Source: Xenorhabdus beddingii (GTDB taxonomy: Bacteria > Pseudomonadota > Gammaproteobacteria > Enterobacterales > Enterobacteriaceae). From it: 64,000 nucleotides of DNA. The DNA lies in NCBI RefSeq assembly GCF_002127545.1, contig NZ_MUBK01000022.1, positions 21,426 to 85,425 of the forward strand, in the 5' to 3' direction. Shown here one piece after another: positions 18,149 to 28,369 of this stretch. The position numbers and the translations under genes were made by a program. The notes below the pieces were generated by a model. It ran no database searches and was not told where the DNA came from. It saw nothing but the letters and a program-made list of their open reading frames with translations. Position 1 is the first letter of the stretch. Each line of letters begins with the position of its first letter.

Positions 18149-18856
18149 TCATTTTGATGGTGTTTTCTGCTTATTAACCTGACGATTATAGCCTTTTACC
18201 AGTAACCCCAACTCATCATCCTGATGGTTTTTAGGACAAGATATAGACTCCGGAGGCTGTTCTTCATTCAGTTTCCGCGCAATATCGCGTAATGGATGGA
18301 TGATAATGCGATTTACGCACCAGCTTATCGACACCGTAAGAATAAGTGCGAGTAATAAGTAAGTTGTCAACATTAATGCAAGTGTATTCAGGGCAAAACG
18401 GTATACTCGGTTGGAATCAACCTGCAAGATGAGGTGACCCTGTGATTCTGCGGTTTTTGGCGAAATACCATACACGTAGAGCGGAATATTGACCTCAACG
18501 GGAATGCCAAAAACCTGTTTTGCCAGCTCAGGTATGGGACGATGAGTCGCAAAATCCAGACTCATCACCCGAACGTTATCAGGCAATATCACATCCGCCC
18601 GCCCCAGAATGCCGGAGGTCTTTAGCCCAATCAACAGTGTTTTTGCTTTATTGAGATCTGAACTCAGCAACGCTTCCGCCAACGGGGTTTGGATCTGTAC
18701 GGCGGCATTATTGAGTTGGCTGATGTAATCATCTTTCCGTTGCTGCAATAGATGCGATAACTGGATGAAGATAAAAATGGCAATAGCTACCAAAGCGACT
18801 CCTGTCACTGCGGCCATTTGTTTAATCGTTAACGAACGTTTGACACGCAACTTCAT
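18149..18856 (-). pseudogene. HmsP/PdeK (YhjK) truncated to its membrane and HAMP part
   Basis: Encodes 235 residues from the ATG at 18856. RSLTIKQMAAVTGVALVAIA and STYLLLALILTVSISWCVNR-like segments match, from memory, the N-terminus of Yersinia HmsP and E. coli YhjK: a first membrane helix (residues 12-33), a periplasmic sensor region, a second helix (about 160-185) and a HAMP start with HPLRDIARKLNE. Full-length proteins continue with GGDEF and EAL domains of about 430 residues. Here the frame stops after DDELGLLVKGYNRQVNKQK, and the next gene starts only 90 bases on, so no cyclic-di-GMP domain remains. It may still be translated as a membrane protein. Confidence 0.8.
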
Positions 18857-19070
18857 CTTATCCAAACCGGTAATTGTGAAAAGACTGGCTAATACACCTT
18901 AACAATGCGACTGAGTATACTTGATTTTACTGGCGGTCGTCTTATTTTGGTGAATTCATTTTGGTGAACTCAAAGTGGAAAAATGACCGCGATATAACGG
19001 TTGCACTTGGTAATGTGCTTACATAACGTTTTTACGACTACTTTTATGCGTTATACCACGATCAGAAGGG

Positions 19071-20087
19071 CTAAAGAGATGGATTTTCATCCTGTTCGAC
19101 CGCGAAGCACGCGATCAGTTGTTCACCATATTGCTTTAACTTAGGTTGAAACTGGCTGCATGAACTCAATGCTCGACGGCAACGGGCGGCAAAAGCGCAT
19201 CCCGGGGGCGGGTTCATCGGGCTGGGTAATTCCCCCGTCAGCTTAATACGTTCACGGCGCAATTCAGGGTTCAGCCGGGGAGTGGCAGACAACAATGCCT
19301 GTGTATAAGGATGGCGAGGATTATTGAAAATCAGCTCCTTACGGCCTTTTTCAACGCAGCGCCCCAAATACATTACCATCACCTCATCAGCGATATGCTC
19401 AACGACGGAAAGATCGTGGGATATAAAGACGTAAGACAATCCCAAATCCTGCTGCAAGTCCATCATCAGGTTCAGAACCTGTGCCCGCACCGAAACATCC
19501 AGCGCAGAAACCGGTTCATCCGCAATCACAACATCAGGGTTTAACATCAATCCACGGGCAATCGCAATACGTTGGCGCTGACCGCCAGAAAACATGTGCG
19601 GATAACGTGAATAATGTTCGTGCTTCAATCCCACTTTATCCATCATCTGCAAGACTTTTTCCTTGCGCTCAGATGCCGTAAGCGAAGTGTTAATCAACAA
19701 CGGTTCTTCCAGAATTTGCCCCACTTTTTTACGGGGATTCAAGGAGGCATAAGGGTTTTGGAATACGATTTGGATTTTTTGGCGACGCAGTTTCTCCGCT
19801 TCCTTATTGGGCACCAAGAGATCCTGTCCCAGATAATAAAGCTCTCCCTCAGTCGGCTTTTCTATCATGGTCAACAGGCGACCCAGCGTAGATTTTCCAC
19901 AACCTGACTCCCCGACCACCGCCAGCGTTTTACCTTTTTCCAACTCAAATGAAACACCATCCAATGCCTTAACCGTGCGCTCAGGCGAGAATAATCCCGT
20001 CTTCACCGGATAATATTTCTTCAATTCAGTCGCTTTGAGTAAAGGAATTGTCACGTTTTCCTGTACGGGATTTTGTTGGACACTCAT
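19071..20087 (-). CDS. dppF: Dipeptide transporter ATP-binding protein DppF
   Basis: Encodes 338 residues. Walker [10 protein letters not shown], signature [14 protein letters not shown] and Walker [13 protein letters not shown] are all present, then the C-terminal oligopeptide-ABC extension with paired cysteines ([14 protein letters not shown]), usually a iron-sulphur or metal-binding element in this family. DppF pairs with DppD to power import through DppBC. It is the last gene of dppABCDF and overlaps dppD by four bases. Confidence 0.96.
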   Translation of the reverse strand: MSVQQNPVQENVTIPLLKATELKKYYPVKTGLFSPERTVKALDGVSFELEKGKTLAVVGESGCGKSTLGRLLTMIEKPTEGELYYLGQDLLVPNKEAEKLRRQKIQIVFQNPYASLNPRKKVGQILEEPLLINTSLTASERKEKVLQMMDKVGLKHEHYSRYPHMFSGGQRQRIAIARGLMLNPDVVIADEPVSALDVSVRAQVLNLMMDLQQDLGLSYVFISHDLSVVEHIADEVMVMYLGRCVEKGRKELIFNNPRHPYTQALLSATPRLNPELRRERIKLTGELPSPMNPPPGCAFAARCRRALSSCSQFQPKLKQYGEQLIACFAVEQDENPSL

Positions 20088-21064
20088 ATTGTCGGCCTCC
20101 CCTCATCATCTAACGGCATGTGACATTTAACCTGACGGCTTCCCACTAATTTCAATCGAGGCTCCTCCTTACGGCAATGCTCATTGGCATAAGGACAACG
20201 GGGATTGAGCAGACACCCCGTTGGGCGGTCATACCTCCCAGGTACAACGCCGGACAACGATGCCAGACGGGATTTATCCGCCGCAAATTCTGGCAATGCC
20301 CGCAATAATGCTTGTGTATAAGGGTGGCGCGGCGCACGGAAAATTTCCGTTGCTTTGCCAATCTCCACTACCTGCCCGGCATACATCACAATAATATGGT
20401 GGGCGGCTTCTGCCACCAGCGCCAAATCATGGGTGATCAAGAGTAATGCCATGTTTTCCCGCTGCTGCAATTCCAACAGCAATTCGATGATTTGCGCCTG
20501 AATCGTGACATCCAGTGCGGTTGTCGGTTCATCGGCAATCAGGAGTTTCGGACGACAGGCGATAGCCATCGCAATCATCACGCGCTGACTCATTCCACCT
20601 GACAATTGGTGCGGATAAACATCCAGACGAGAAGCCGGATCGGGGATACCGACTTGCGTCAATAAGTCGATTGCCCGTTGGTGCCGGGTTTTTCGATTGC
20701 CGCCCTGATGAACTTTCAGGGCTTCCATGATCTGATAACCGACGGTGTAACAGGGATTAAGGCTGGTCATGGGATCTTGGAAAATCATCGCCACTTCCGC
20801 ACCCACCAACTGACGGCGCTCTTTTTCTGAAATCTTGTTCAGGTCACGGCCAGCGAATTCCAGCTTTTCAGCCATGACCCTGCCCGGATAATCAATCAAC
20901 CCCATGATCGCCAGTGAACTGACTGACTTACCTGATCCAGATTCCCCAACAATGCCGACGACCTCTCCCTGCTCAACCCGGTAGCTGATACGGTCAACGG
21001 CGCGGAATGGTGCCTCTTCATCCCCGAAGTGCACCGATAATTGATCTACATTCAACAATGCCAT
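20084..21064 (-). CDS. dppD: Dipeptide transporter ATP-binding protein DppD
   Basis: Encodes 326 residues. Walker [12 protein letters not shown], signature [15 protein letters not shown] and Walker [15 protein letters not shown] are intact. The C-terminal [14 protein letters not shown] cluster matches DppD. It begins 12 bases after dppC and overlaps dppF by four bases. Together with DppF it forms the ATPase of the dipeptide and haem-precursor importer known from E. coli. Confidence 0.96.
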   Translation of the reverse strand: MALLNVDQLSVHFGDEEAPFRAVDRISYRVEQGEVVGIVGESGSGKSVSSLAIMGLIDYPGRVMAEKLEFAGRDLNKISEKERRQLVGAEVAMIFQDPMTSLNPCYTVGYQIMEALKVHQGGNRKTRHQRAIDLLTQVGIPDPASRLDVYPHQLSGGMSQRVMIAMAIACRPKLLIADEPTTALDVTIQAQIIELLLELQQRENMALLLITHDLALVAEAAHHIIVMYAGQVVEIGKATEIFRAPRHPYTQALLRALPEFAADKSRLASLSGVVPGRYDRPTGCLLNPRCPYANEHCRKEEPRLKLVGSRQVKCHMPLDDEGRPTI

Positions 21065-21076
21065 TTCACAATACCC

Positions 21077-21979
21077 CTACTGCTTGAGCTTAGGATCGAG
21101 AGCATCACGCAACCCATCGCCCATCAGGTTAAACGCCAATACCGTCAACAGAATAGCCAGCCCCGGAAAGGTCACGACCCACCACGCACTCTGGGCAAAC
21201 TGCAAAACATCTGCCAGCATGGTTCCCCATTCTGGCGTCGGCGGTTGCGCCCCCATTCCCAGAAACCCCAAGGCTGCCATATCGAGAATCGCGTTCGAAA
21301 ACCCCAATGATGCCTGCACAATCAACGGTGCAAGGCAGTTTGGCAGGATATTGATGAACATCTGACGCATGGCCCCCGCCCCCGCCACTTGGGAAGCCGT
21401 GACATAATCACGGTTAACTTCAACCAACACGGCCGCCCTCGTCAGACGGATATAGTGAGGCAAGGCGACGAACGTCAGTGCCAGTGACGCATTGATAATG
21501 GATGGCCCAAAGATCGCGACCAATACCAATGCCAGCAACAGGCTTGGCAAAGCCAGCATAATATCGACGATACGCATGATAATGGTATCTACCATACCGC
21601 CGAAATACCCCGCCAGCACACCCAGCGTTATCCCCATCAGCAATGACATCATCACGACCAGGCAGCCAACCAGCAATGAGAGCCGTGCGCCATACATCAG
21701 GCGGGAGAGAATGTCGCGCCCGACATCATCAGTACCGAGGATAAATTGCCAGCTTCCCCCTTCCTGCCATACCGGAGGGGTCAGCAAAGCCTCACGAAAC
21801 TGCTCTGCCGGGCCGTGTGGTGCCAATATTCCCGCCAATAACGCAATCAACAGCATCAGGACGATATAGACAAAACCGACCACTGCGCCTTTATTACGTT
21901 TAAAGTAATGCCAGAACTCCTGCATCGGCGTCATCAATTTCGGCGCACCCGATACCGCTGGCTCAGTTGTTTGAGTCAT
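21077..21979 (-). CDS. dppC: Dipeptide transporter permease DppC
   Basis: Encodes 300 residues, the E. coli length, from the second of two adjacent ATGs (21979), which has the better spacing to GGGAG. The N-terminus MTPMQEFWHYFKRNKGAVVG and about six membrane helices match DppC. The EAA loop reads VAGAGAMRQMFINILPN. It lies 10 bases after dppB. It forms the inner-membrane channel with DppB. Confidence 0.95.
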   Translation of the reverse strand: MTQTTEPAVSGAPKLMTPMQEFWHYFKRNKGAVVGFVYIVLMLLIALLAGILAPHGPAEQFREALLTPPVWQEGGSWQFILGTDDVGRDILSRLMYGARLSLLVGCLVVMMSLLMGITLGVLAGYFGGMVDTIIMRIVDIMLALPSLLLALVLVAIFGPSIINASLALTFVALPHYIRLTRAAVLVEVNRDYVTASQVAGAGAMRQMFINILPNCLAPLIVQASLGFSNAILDMAALGFLGMGAQPPTPEWGTMLADVLQFAQSAWWVVTFPGLAILLTVLAFNLMGDGLRDALDPKLKQ

Positions 21980-21989
21980 CATGTGCTCC

Positions 21990-23009
21990 CTATTTCTTAT
22001 GACGAATACGCGGATTGACAATGCCGTACAGCAAATCAACCACCAGATTGACCAGGATGATCATGGTCGCCACCAGCAATACTCCACCCTGCACGACCGG
22101 ATAATCACGACGTTGCAGGGCGTCAATCAGCCAACGCCCCAATCCGGGCCACGAGAAAATCGTTTCTGTCAGAATGGCGCCTGCCAGCATGATGCCCACT
22201 TGCAGACCAATGACCGTAACCACAGGCAGCAAAGCGTTACGCAGTGCATGGACGATAATGACACGAATGCGACTCAGCCCCTTGGCGCGGGCAGTGCGGA
22301 TATAATCTTCCCCCAACACTTCCAGCATGGAAGAACGGGTCATGCGCACAATCACCGCCAACGGGATCGTTCCCAGCACAATGGCGGGCAAAACCATGTG
22401 CATCACCGCATCAATAAAGTCACCTTGTTCTCCCCAAATCAGCGTATCAACCAGCATCAATCCCGTCAGGGGATAGCTGTCATCAAGAAACACGCTATCA
22501 CTTATTCGGCCGGAAACCGGGGTGAGATTCCATTGGACGGAAACCAGCATGATCAGCATGATCCCCCACCAGAAAATCGGCATGGAATAACCGGTCAATG
22601 ACAAGCCAATCGCGGTGTGGTCAAAGACGGAACCGCGTTTGACCGCAGCCAGTACACCAACCGGAATCCCCACGGATATGGCAAATAACATGGCGCAGAA
22701 TCCCAGTTCAAAAGTCGCCTTAAAGCGCGGCACAAATTCGTCCCACACCGGAACGCGGCTTTTCAGCGAGATCCCCAGATCACCATGCAATATGCCATTA
22801 ATATAATGAAGATATTGCTCCCACAGGGGCTTATCCAACCCCATTGCTGCCATCAATTCGGCATGACGCTCAGCAGTAATACCGCGTTCTCCCGCCATAA
22901 TCAGCACCGGATCGCCGGGGATCATATGTACAAAAGCGAAAGTCAGCAGCGTAATACCAATAAACGTCGGGATCACCAATCCCAGACGTCGGAGGATAAA
23001 TTGCAGCAT
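21990..23009 (-). CDS. dppB: Dipeptide transporter permease DppB
   Basis: Encodes 339 residues, as in E. coli. The opening MLQFILRRLGLVIPTFIGIT is typical of the DppB/OppB permease family, as is the EAA loop with RTARAKGLSRIRVIIVHALR. Six membrane segments are seen. It is separated from dppA by 145 bases that contain a strong hairpin (23098-23127), so it is probably expressed at a lower level than the binding protein. Confidence 0.96.
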   Translation of the reverse strand: MLQFILRRLGLVIPTFIGITLLTFAFVHMIPGDPVLIMAGERGITAERHAELMAAMGLDKPLWEQYLHYINGILHGDLGISLKSRVPVWDEFVPRFKATFELGFCAMLFAISVGIPVGVLAAVKRGSVFDHTAIGLSLTGYSMPIFWWGIMLIMLVSVQWNLTPVSGRISDSVFLDDSYPLTGLMLVDTLIWGEQGDFIDAVMHMVLPAIVLGTIPLAVIVRMTRSSMLEVLGEDYIRTARAKGLSRIRVIIVHALRNALLPVVTVIGLQVGIMLAGAILTETIFSWPGLGRWLIDALQRRDYPVVQGGVLLVATMIILVNLVVDLLYGIVNPRIRHKK

Positions 23010-23097
23010 ATCCTGAGTTCTCTTTTTAAATACCAGTTACGGCTCTTGAGGCCGTTTGGTGTCATGCAAGGACGACTTGCCCATCAGAGAAGCGAAA

Positions 23098-23127
23098 CCA
23101 TCCCCGCAGAAAAATCTGCGGGGATGG
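23098..23127 (-). other. Strong hairpin between dppA and dppB
   Basis: Perfect 13-base arms CCATCCCCGCAGA / TCTGCGGGGATGG with a four-base loop. On the transcribed minus strand no T-run follows, so it should protect the upstream dppA message from 3' exonucleases and act as a partial attenuator rather than a full terminator. This matches the usual excess of binding protein over permease in such operons. Confidence 0.75.
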
Positions 23128-23154
23128 TTAATCACAACGGCTCAACAGCAAGAA

Positions 23155-24765
23155 TTATTCGAGATCAACGTTGTAAAAATGGTGTTTACTAAAAGGATCG
23201 ACCACATAACCCTTCACTTCTTTACGGATAGGTTCGTACACCGTGGAGTGGGCAATGATCAATGCAGGGACCTGCTCATGCATGACAACCTGTGCCTGTT
23301 TGTAAAGCTCGGTGCGCTTATTGATATCAGCGGTTTCACGCGCGGGTTGAATAACATCCTCAAAGGGCTTGTAACACCACTTGGAATAGTTGGACCCCCT
23401 TTCTTTGGCTGCACAGCTAAACAACGTGCCGAAGAAGTTATCCGGATCACCATTATCACCGCTCCATCCAAAGAGAACCGTCATGTGTTCACCGTCTTTG
23501 GCCCGTTTCAGGTATTCACCCCACTCATAACTGACAATCTTGGCTTTAATCCCAATTTTTGCCCAGTCAGCCTGGATCATTTCCGCCATACGACGGGCAT
23601 TCGGGTTATAGGGACGCTGTACCGGCATGGCCCATAAATCCGTCTCAAAGCCGTTCGCGAAACCCGCTTCTTTCAGCAATGCCTTCGCCTTGGCAGGATC
23701 ATAGGCATAATCCTTGATGTCATCGTTATAGCCCCAAATCGTCGGCGGGATCAGGTTTTTCGCTTTCTGCCCCGCGCCCTGATAAACCGCGTCAATGATG
23801 GCATCTTTATTGACCGCCATTGTCATCGCCTGACGGACTTTCAGGTTATCCAGCGGAGGCTTGGTGACATTAAAAGAGAGATAGCCGACATTCAGCCCTG
23901 CCTGTTCTTTCAGGACAATGTTTTTATCCTGTTTCATGCGGGCGATATCAGCGGGGTTTGGATAGGGCATCACCTGACATTCATTTTTCTGCAATTTGGC
24001 ATAACGCACAGACGCATCAGGGGTAATGGAAAAGACTAAGCGGTCAATTTTCGCCGGGCCTTCCCAATAATCTTTAAATGCCTGATAGAGAATGCGGGAA
24101 TCTTTTTGGTATTGCATGAGTTGGAAGGGGCCTGTACCGATCGGATTAAGGTCAACTTTCTCCGGTGTCCCTGCTTTCATCATGACATCGGCATACTCTT
24201 TGGACAGAACCGAGGCAAAATCCATCCCGATATCAGCCAGGAAAGGCGCTTCAGGGCGGGATAACACAAAGCGAACGGTGTGATCATCCACTTTTTCTAC
24301 TTTACTGATGATGTTACCCAGATCCATGCCAGTAAAGTATTCGTAACTGCCCCCTGACACTTTATGGTACGGATGGTTTTTATCTTTCTGACGCATGAAG
24401 GTAAACGTCACATCATCTGCGTTGAAATCGCGGGTTGGTTTAAACTCTTTATTACTGTGCCACTTCACACCCTTACGCAAATGGAAAGTATAGGTTTTGC
24501 CATCCTCACTCACATCCCAACTTTCGGCCAAACTTGGAATAATTTGGGTCGTGCCTAATTTGAAATCCACTAAACGGTTATAAATGGGGACTGAGCTGGC
24601 ATCATAAGTGGTGCCTGATGTGAACAACTGCGGGTTAAACCCTTCGGGGGAGCCTTCGGAACAGTAAACCAGCGTTTTTGCCTGAATACTGGCGGAGACA
24701 GCCAGCGCGACAAGGCCAATTCCCAGCGTTAATAAACTGGACGGTTTTTTTTTGGAGATGGTCAT
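23155..24765 (-). CDS. dppA: Periplasmic dipeptide-binding protein DppA
   Basis: Encodes 536 residues from the ATG at 24765 (E. coli 535). An upstream in-frame ATG at 24795 lacks a ribosome-binding site, while ACGGAG precedes 24765. The signal peptide ends [21 protein letters not shown], the start of mature DppA, and the family-5 solute-binding fold follows ([20 protein letters not shown]). It delivers dipeptides, and in E. coli haem, to DppBCDF. The leader just before the ATG contains the C/A-rich stretch CATCACAAACGG overlapping the ribosome-binding site, the type of site that the GcvB small RNA binds in E. coli. GcvB control is therefore plausible here. Confidence 0.96.
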   Translation of the reverse strand: MTISKKKPSSLLTLGIGLVALAVSASIQAKTLVYCSEGSPEGFNPQLFTSGTTYDASSVPIYNRLVDFKLGTTQIIPSLAESWDVSEDGKTYTFHLRKGVKWHSNKEFKPTRDFNADDVTFTFMRQKDKNHPYHKVSGGSYEYFTGMDLGNIISKVEKVDDHTVRFVLSRPEAPFLADIGMDFASVLSKEYADVMMKAGTPEKVDLNPIGTGPFQLMQYQKDSRILYQAFKDYWEGPAKIDRLVFSITPDASVRYAKLQKNECQVMPYPNPADIARMKQDKNIVLKEQAGLNVGYLSFNVTKPPLDNLKVRQAMTMAVNKDAIIDAVYQGAGQKAKNLIPPTIWGYNDDIKDYAYDPAKAKALLKEAGFANGFETDLWAMPVQRPYNPNARRMAEMIQADWAKIGIKAKIVSYEWGEYLKRAKDGEHMTVLFGWSGDNGDPDNFFGTLFSCAAKERGSNYSKWCYKPFEDVIQPARETADINKRTELYKQAQVVMHEQVPALIIAHSTVYEPIRKEVKGYVVDPFSKHHFYNVDLE

Positions 24766-25337
24766 TACTTGAACTCCGTTTGTGATGTTTATCATGTCTT
24801 AGCCAGCCCAGAGTTTTCTTCCTAAATGCCACTGTCCCAGCCTGTTTTATTGTTTTTCGTTTATCAATTAAGCAATTGTTATGCCTGACGTCAACATCAT
24901 CACACATAACACCAGAAACATTAGAAGAACATAAAAGAAGAGATTTTTTAACAAAAATGGTTAAAAAATATGACATCGTGCACATGAAGTAGACAAATCG
25001 ACTAAAAATCCCGTTGGTGAAAAGAATTAATCTCTGGTGATGATAATTTTGGAATTGTGACCAATTACTTAAATAATGAGCAATCAAGAGGCTGGAGTCA
25101 GGCGGGAACACATAAGATACAAAGATAATCTACTCAAGGGAAATGATCAAAATACATTCAGTTAACGTAAAACTCATTACGTTATTTGTTAAATTGGGGG
25201 TTTTACGATTAATTTGATTCACTAACAATTTGATTCACTAACTCAGCATACATAGAGAAATATCATCATTACTTATGTCCTGTTTCTTTCGGAAAAGATT
25301 TGTATCAACTTAAATTTTGGATAAAAAATTGAATTAA
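24766..25337 (-). other. dppA leader and promoter region, AT-rich
   Basis: About 570 bases upstream of dppA with no supported gene. The part next to dppA must hold its promoter and leader. The far part carries a 16-bp tandem duplication (25211-25242) and leads into the gene-fragment zone at 25338. No RNA gene recognised. Confidence 0.5.
25211..25242 (+). repeat. Perfect 16-bp tandem duplication
   Basis: AATTTGATTCACTAAC occurs twice head to tail (25211-25226 and 25227-25242) in non-coding DNA between dppA and the IS remnant. It could be a replication-slippage product or a scar of an insertion event. Confidence 0.85.
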
Positions 25338-25441
25338 AGGCCTGTTCCAAGATAATGATCTTTCGACCCCAAAAATCGATCTAACTAAGAAACAGGCCTG
25401 AAAAAATTAGTTGAACCTTTCTGTGATGTCGACGATTTGTG
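25338..25441 (+). mobile_element. IS982-family remnant: left end and transposase N-terminus
   Basis: From 25401 the plus strand reads KKLVEPFCDVDDLCRV, the characteristic start of IS982-family transposases (K-L-x-E-x-F-C-x-V-D-D-x-C). The start codon position now holds CTG, and homology ends after about 16 codons, where other DNA begins. Upstream, AGGCCTGTT at 25338-25346 and AACAGGCCT at 25391-25399 form an inverted repeat around the leader. The element is dead. The family call is from memory of the motif. Confidence 0.65.
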
Positions 25442-25461
25442 TCGAGTTCACAATGGTGTGC

Positions 25462-25689
25462 TCATGTGATACGGACACGACGCACAACAAGCGTGGCGAG
25501 CACTGGAGCAATGGCAAAAACTAAGAACAGCCACATAGCGGCACTCTGGACACCCGCTAGACCGCCTGAGTCAGAGAATCCGGCAAGATTCGCCACAATA
25601 CCAGCAAGTGCGGAACCAATAGCTGTTGCATATAGCTGAACGGTCGTGATCGACGTCGACGCAAGGTCTTCCTGACCCGCAGGCGCACT
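25462..25689 (-). pseudogene. MFS transporter, C-terminal remnant
   Basis: On the minus strand 75 codons are open, ending at TGA 25462. They read SAPAGQEDLASTSITTVQLY followed by ATAIGSALAGIVANLAGF and a last helix MWLFLVFAIAPVLATLVVRR. This is the final two transmembrane helices of a major-facilitator drug or metabolite exporter. The N-terminal 300 or more residues are absent and no start is available. It is joined at its broken end to the broken end of the rhodanese fragment on the other strand. Confidence 0.7.
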
Positions 25690-25868
25690 ACCTTAAGGAA
25701 CTGCCTCGCAATCAAGATATCCTAGCCTATTGTGGTGGGCGATATTGCGTGCTTTCTATTCAGGCAGTTTCATTACTGCGATCCAAAGGATTCAAAGCCC
25801 AGCGCCTTGAGGATGGATTCTCAGGATGGCGGGCAGCAGGTTTGCGTGTGGAGGCTTCAAGACGCTGA
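25686..25868 (+). pseudogene. ArsR-type regulator with rhodanese domain, C-terminal remnant
   Basis: The plus strand is open for 60 codons: HYLKELPRNQDILAYCGGRY then CVLSIQAVSLLRSKGFKAQR, LEDGFSGWRAAGL. This is the end of a rhodanese domain of the kind fused behind ArsR helix-turn-helix regulators. The usual active-site loop C-R-G-P-Y-C reads CGGRYC here, so even the catalytic cysteine environment is altered. The N-terminal HTH half is missing. It is placed back to back with the MFS remnant, as if the centre of a divergent regulator-exporter pair had been deleted. Confidence 0.7.
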
Positions 25869-25994
25869 TTTCCATCCGTTATAGTGCAATTCATACGGAC
25901 TTCCGCCGACTGTGTCTTTTCGGAACAGGGCATTCGATGCATTAATGCCCGACAGTGAGTGAATCAGAAAAGATGGAAAAAATTTATTTTAAAC

Positions 25995-26028
25995 AAAAGA
26001 AAAAACCCCGTTCATAAGAACGGGGTTT
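25995..26028 (-). terminator. Terminator of the tRNA-Pro transcript
   Basis: Stem AAACCCCGTTC / GAACGGGGTTT with a four-base loop. Read on the minus strand it is followed by a long T-run, nine bases after the tRNA 3' end. Confidence 0.9.
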
Positions 26029-26036
26029 CAGAATGC

Positions 26037-26113
26037 TGGTCGGCGAGAGAGGATTCGAACCTCCGACCCACTGGTCCCAAACCAGTTGCGCTACCAAGCT
26101 GCGCTACTCGCCG
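26037..26113 (-). tRNA. tRNA-Pro, anticodon TGG, CCA encoded
   Basis: 77 bases on the minus strand from CGGCGAGTAGCGCAGCTTGG to the encoded ACCA. The acceptor stem CGGCGAG pairs with CTCGCCG. The anticodon arm is ACTGG-TTTGGGA-CCAGT, giving TGG. The T loop GGTTCGAATCC is standard. It matches E. coli proM by memory in length and sequence. Confidence 0.97.
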
Positions 26114-26239
26114 AAAACGAAGCGCATCTTACTGCCAGCGCTGCAAACCGTCAATACCTTTTTAAAAATACGTGGTTATTTGCTGATAATTCAGCCAAAA
26201 TACGCGCATTGCTACCTCTTTGTCACATATTGCAGAGAT

Positions 26240-26270
26240 TAAAAAGCCCCGCTTGGGTTAGCGAGGCTTT
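26240..26270 (-). terminator. Terminator after glyS
   Basis: Read on the minus strand, AAAGCCTCGC / GCGGGGCTTT pairs with one G-U, followed by TTTAAT. It starts 20 bases after the glyS stop and ends the glyQS operon before the tRNA gene. Confidence 0.85.
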
Positions 26271-26290
26271 GGGTTTAGTTCATTTAAATA

Positions 26291-28360
26291 TTACTGCAGC
26301 AGTGAGATATCCGCGACGCGCAAGAATAGTTCACGCAGTTCGCTTAACAGCGTCAGGCGATTGATTCTGACCTGGCTGTCTTCATCCATCACCATTACGT
26401 TGTCGAAGAACGCATCCACCACTTCACGCAGGGAAGCCAATTCCACCAGCGCATCCTGATAGTTGCCTTCGGCAAACAAAGGAGCCAGTTTTTCTTTCAA
26501 CACCACAAGATGTGTCGCCAGTTGGATCTCTTCTGCCGCTTTCAATACGGAAGCCAGAACTGCGTCATTCAGCTTCTCTTCTGATTTTGCCAGAATGTTG
26601 GAAACACGTTTGTTGGCTGCCGCAAGGGAAACCGCTTCATCCAAGGTGCGGAAATGCGTTACGGCTTTCATGCGGGCGTCAAAATCTGCCGGCTGGGTCG
26701 GACGACGCGCCAGTACCGCCTGAATGGTATCAACGCTGTAACCCTGCTCTTGATACCAAGTGCGGAAACGACCGAGCATAAACTCAACCACATCATCCAC
26801 AACTTTTTCGTTGGTCAGCTTGTCACCGTACAGACGGACGGCTTCTTCTGCCAGAGTCTGGAGGTCAAGGGGCAGTTTTTTCTCAACGATAATGCGCAGA
26901 GCACCCAGTGCCGCACGACGCAGCGCAAACGGGTCTTTATCCCCTTTCGGATGCTGGCCAATGCCGAAAATCCCGGCCAACGTATCCATCTTATCGGCAA
27001 TCGCGACAGCACAAGAAACACCGCTGGATGGCAATTCATCACCAGAGAAACGAGGCTGGTACTGTTCGTTCAGCGCCAGTGCCACATCTTCAGCTTCACC
27101 ATCATGGCGGGCATAGTGCATTCCCATCACGCCCTGCGTATCGGTGAATTCGAACACCATGTTGGTCATCAGGTCACATTTAGACAATAAGCCCGCACGA
27201 GTCGCATGATTGACATCGGCACCGATTTTTTCTGCAATCCAACCCGCCAGAGCCTGAATGCGATCCGTTTTGTCACGCAGCGTACCCAGTTGTTTCTGGA
27301 ACAGGACGGTTTCCAAACGAGGCAAGTTATCTTCCAGACGTTGTTTACGGTCAGTCTTGAAGAAGAATTCCGCGTCTGCCAGACGTGGGCGAACCACTTT
27401 TTCGTTGCCTGAAATAATTTGCTGAGGATCAGAAGATTCAATATTGGTGACAAAAATAAAGTTTGCCATCAATTTGCCAGCCTGGTCGTAAACCGGGAAA
27501 TATTTCTGGTCGCCTTTCATGGTGTAAACCAGTGCCTCAGCGGGAACTTCGAGGAATTTTTCTTCGAATTTCGCGGTCAGTACCACCGGCCACTCCACCA
27601 GAGAAGTCACTTCTTCCAGCAAACTGTCGCTCAGATCGGCTATACCACCAAGCTGCATTGCAGCCTGTTCTGCATCACGCTTGATCATCGCCTTACGGGT
27701 TGCGTAATCTGCGATAACACGACCCCGCTCCTGCAAAATGGCAGGATACTGTTCTGCATTCTCAATGGTAAATTCCGCTTCACCCATAAAACGGTGACCA
27801 CGAATAATGCGATCCGATTTGATCCCCAGAACTTCACCTTCAATCACTTCACTGCCCAGCAGTAGAGTGACCGTATGTACCGGACGCACAAATTGGGTTT
27901 CTTTATCACCCCAACGCATTAATTTAGGGATCGGCAGTTTACCCAGAGAACCGCTCACCATCTCCGCCAGCAATTCTTTTGCTTCACGGCCTTTAACCTG
28001 AGCACGATAGAGCAGCCATTCCCCTTTGTCCGTGACCATGCGTTCAGCCTGATCAACGGTGATACCACAACCACGCGCCCAACCTTCCGCCGCTTTGGTG
28101 GGTTTGCCTTGTGCATCGAATGCCTGAGCAATGGCTGGGCCACGTTTTTCAACTTCGCGATCAGCCTGTGCCGCAGCGAGATTTTCCACTTTCAACGCCA
28201 AACGACGAGGAGCAGCAAACCAGCTAACTTCACCATGACCCAGATTGGCGTTTTTCAGTTCTGTGTCAAAATTGGCCGCAAAAGATTCAGCCAGTGAACG
28301 CAGCGCCTTTGGTGGCAGCTCTTCTGTGCCGATTTCCACAAGGAAAGTCTGTTGAGTCAT
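26291..28360 (-). CDS. glyS: Glycine-tRNA ligase beta subunit
   Basis: Encodes 689 residues, the same as E. coli GlyS. It starts [20 protein letters not shown] and shows the HD-like and anticodon-binding regions expected, with [19 protein letters not shown] core ([20 protein letters not shown]). The beta subunit binds tRNA-Gly, and the alpha subunit carries the catalytic fold. It starts nine bases after glyQ, so the two are co-transcribed. Confidence 0.97.
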   Translation of the reverse strand: MTQQTFLVEIGTEELPPKALRSLAESFAANFDTELKNANLGHGEVSWFAAPRRLALKVENLAAAQADREVEKRGPAIAQAFDAQGKPTKAAEGWARGCGITVDQAERMVTDKGEWLLYRAQVKGREAKELLAEMVSGSLGKLPIPKLMRWGDKETQFVRPVHTVTLLLGSEVIEGEVLGIKSDRIIRGHRFMGEAEFTIENAEQYPAILQERGRVIADYATRKAMIKRDAEQAAMQLGGIADLSDSLLEEVTSLVEWPVVLTAKFEEKFLEVPAEALVYTMKGDQKYFPVYDQAGKLMANFIFVTNIESSDPQQIISGNEKVVRPRLADAEFFFKTDRKQRLEDNLPRLETVLFQKQLGTLRDKTDRIQALAGWIAEKIGADVNHATRAGLLSKCDLMTNMVFEFTDTQGVMGMHYARHDGEAEDVALALNEQYQPRFSGDELPSSGVSCAVAIADKMDTLAGIFGIGQHPKGDKDPFALRRAALGALRIIVEKKLPLDLQTLAEEAVRLYGDKLTNEKVVDDVVEFMLGRFRTWYQEQGYSVDTIQAVLARRPTQPADFDARMKAVTHFRTLDEAVSLAAANKRVSNILAKSEEKLNDAVLASVLKAAEEIQLATHLVVLKEKLAPLFAEGNYQDALVELASLREVVDAFFDNVMVMDEDSQVRINRLTLLSELRELFLRVADISLLQ

Positions 28361-28369
28361 GACGGCCTC

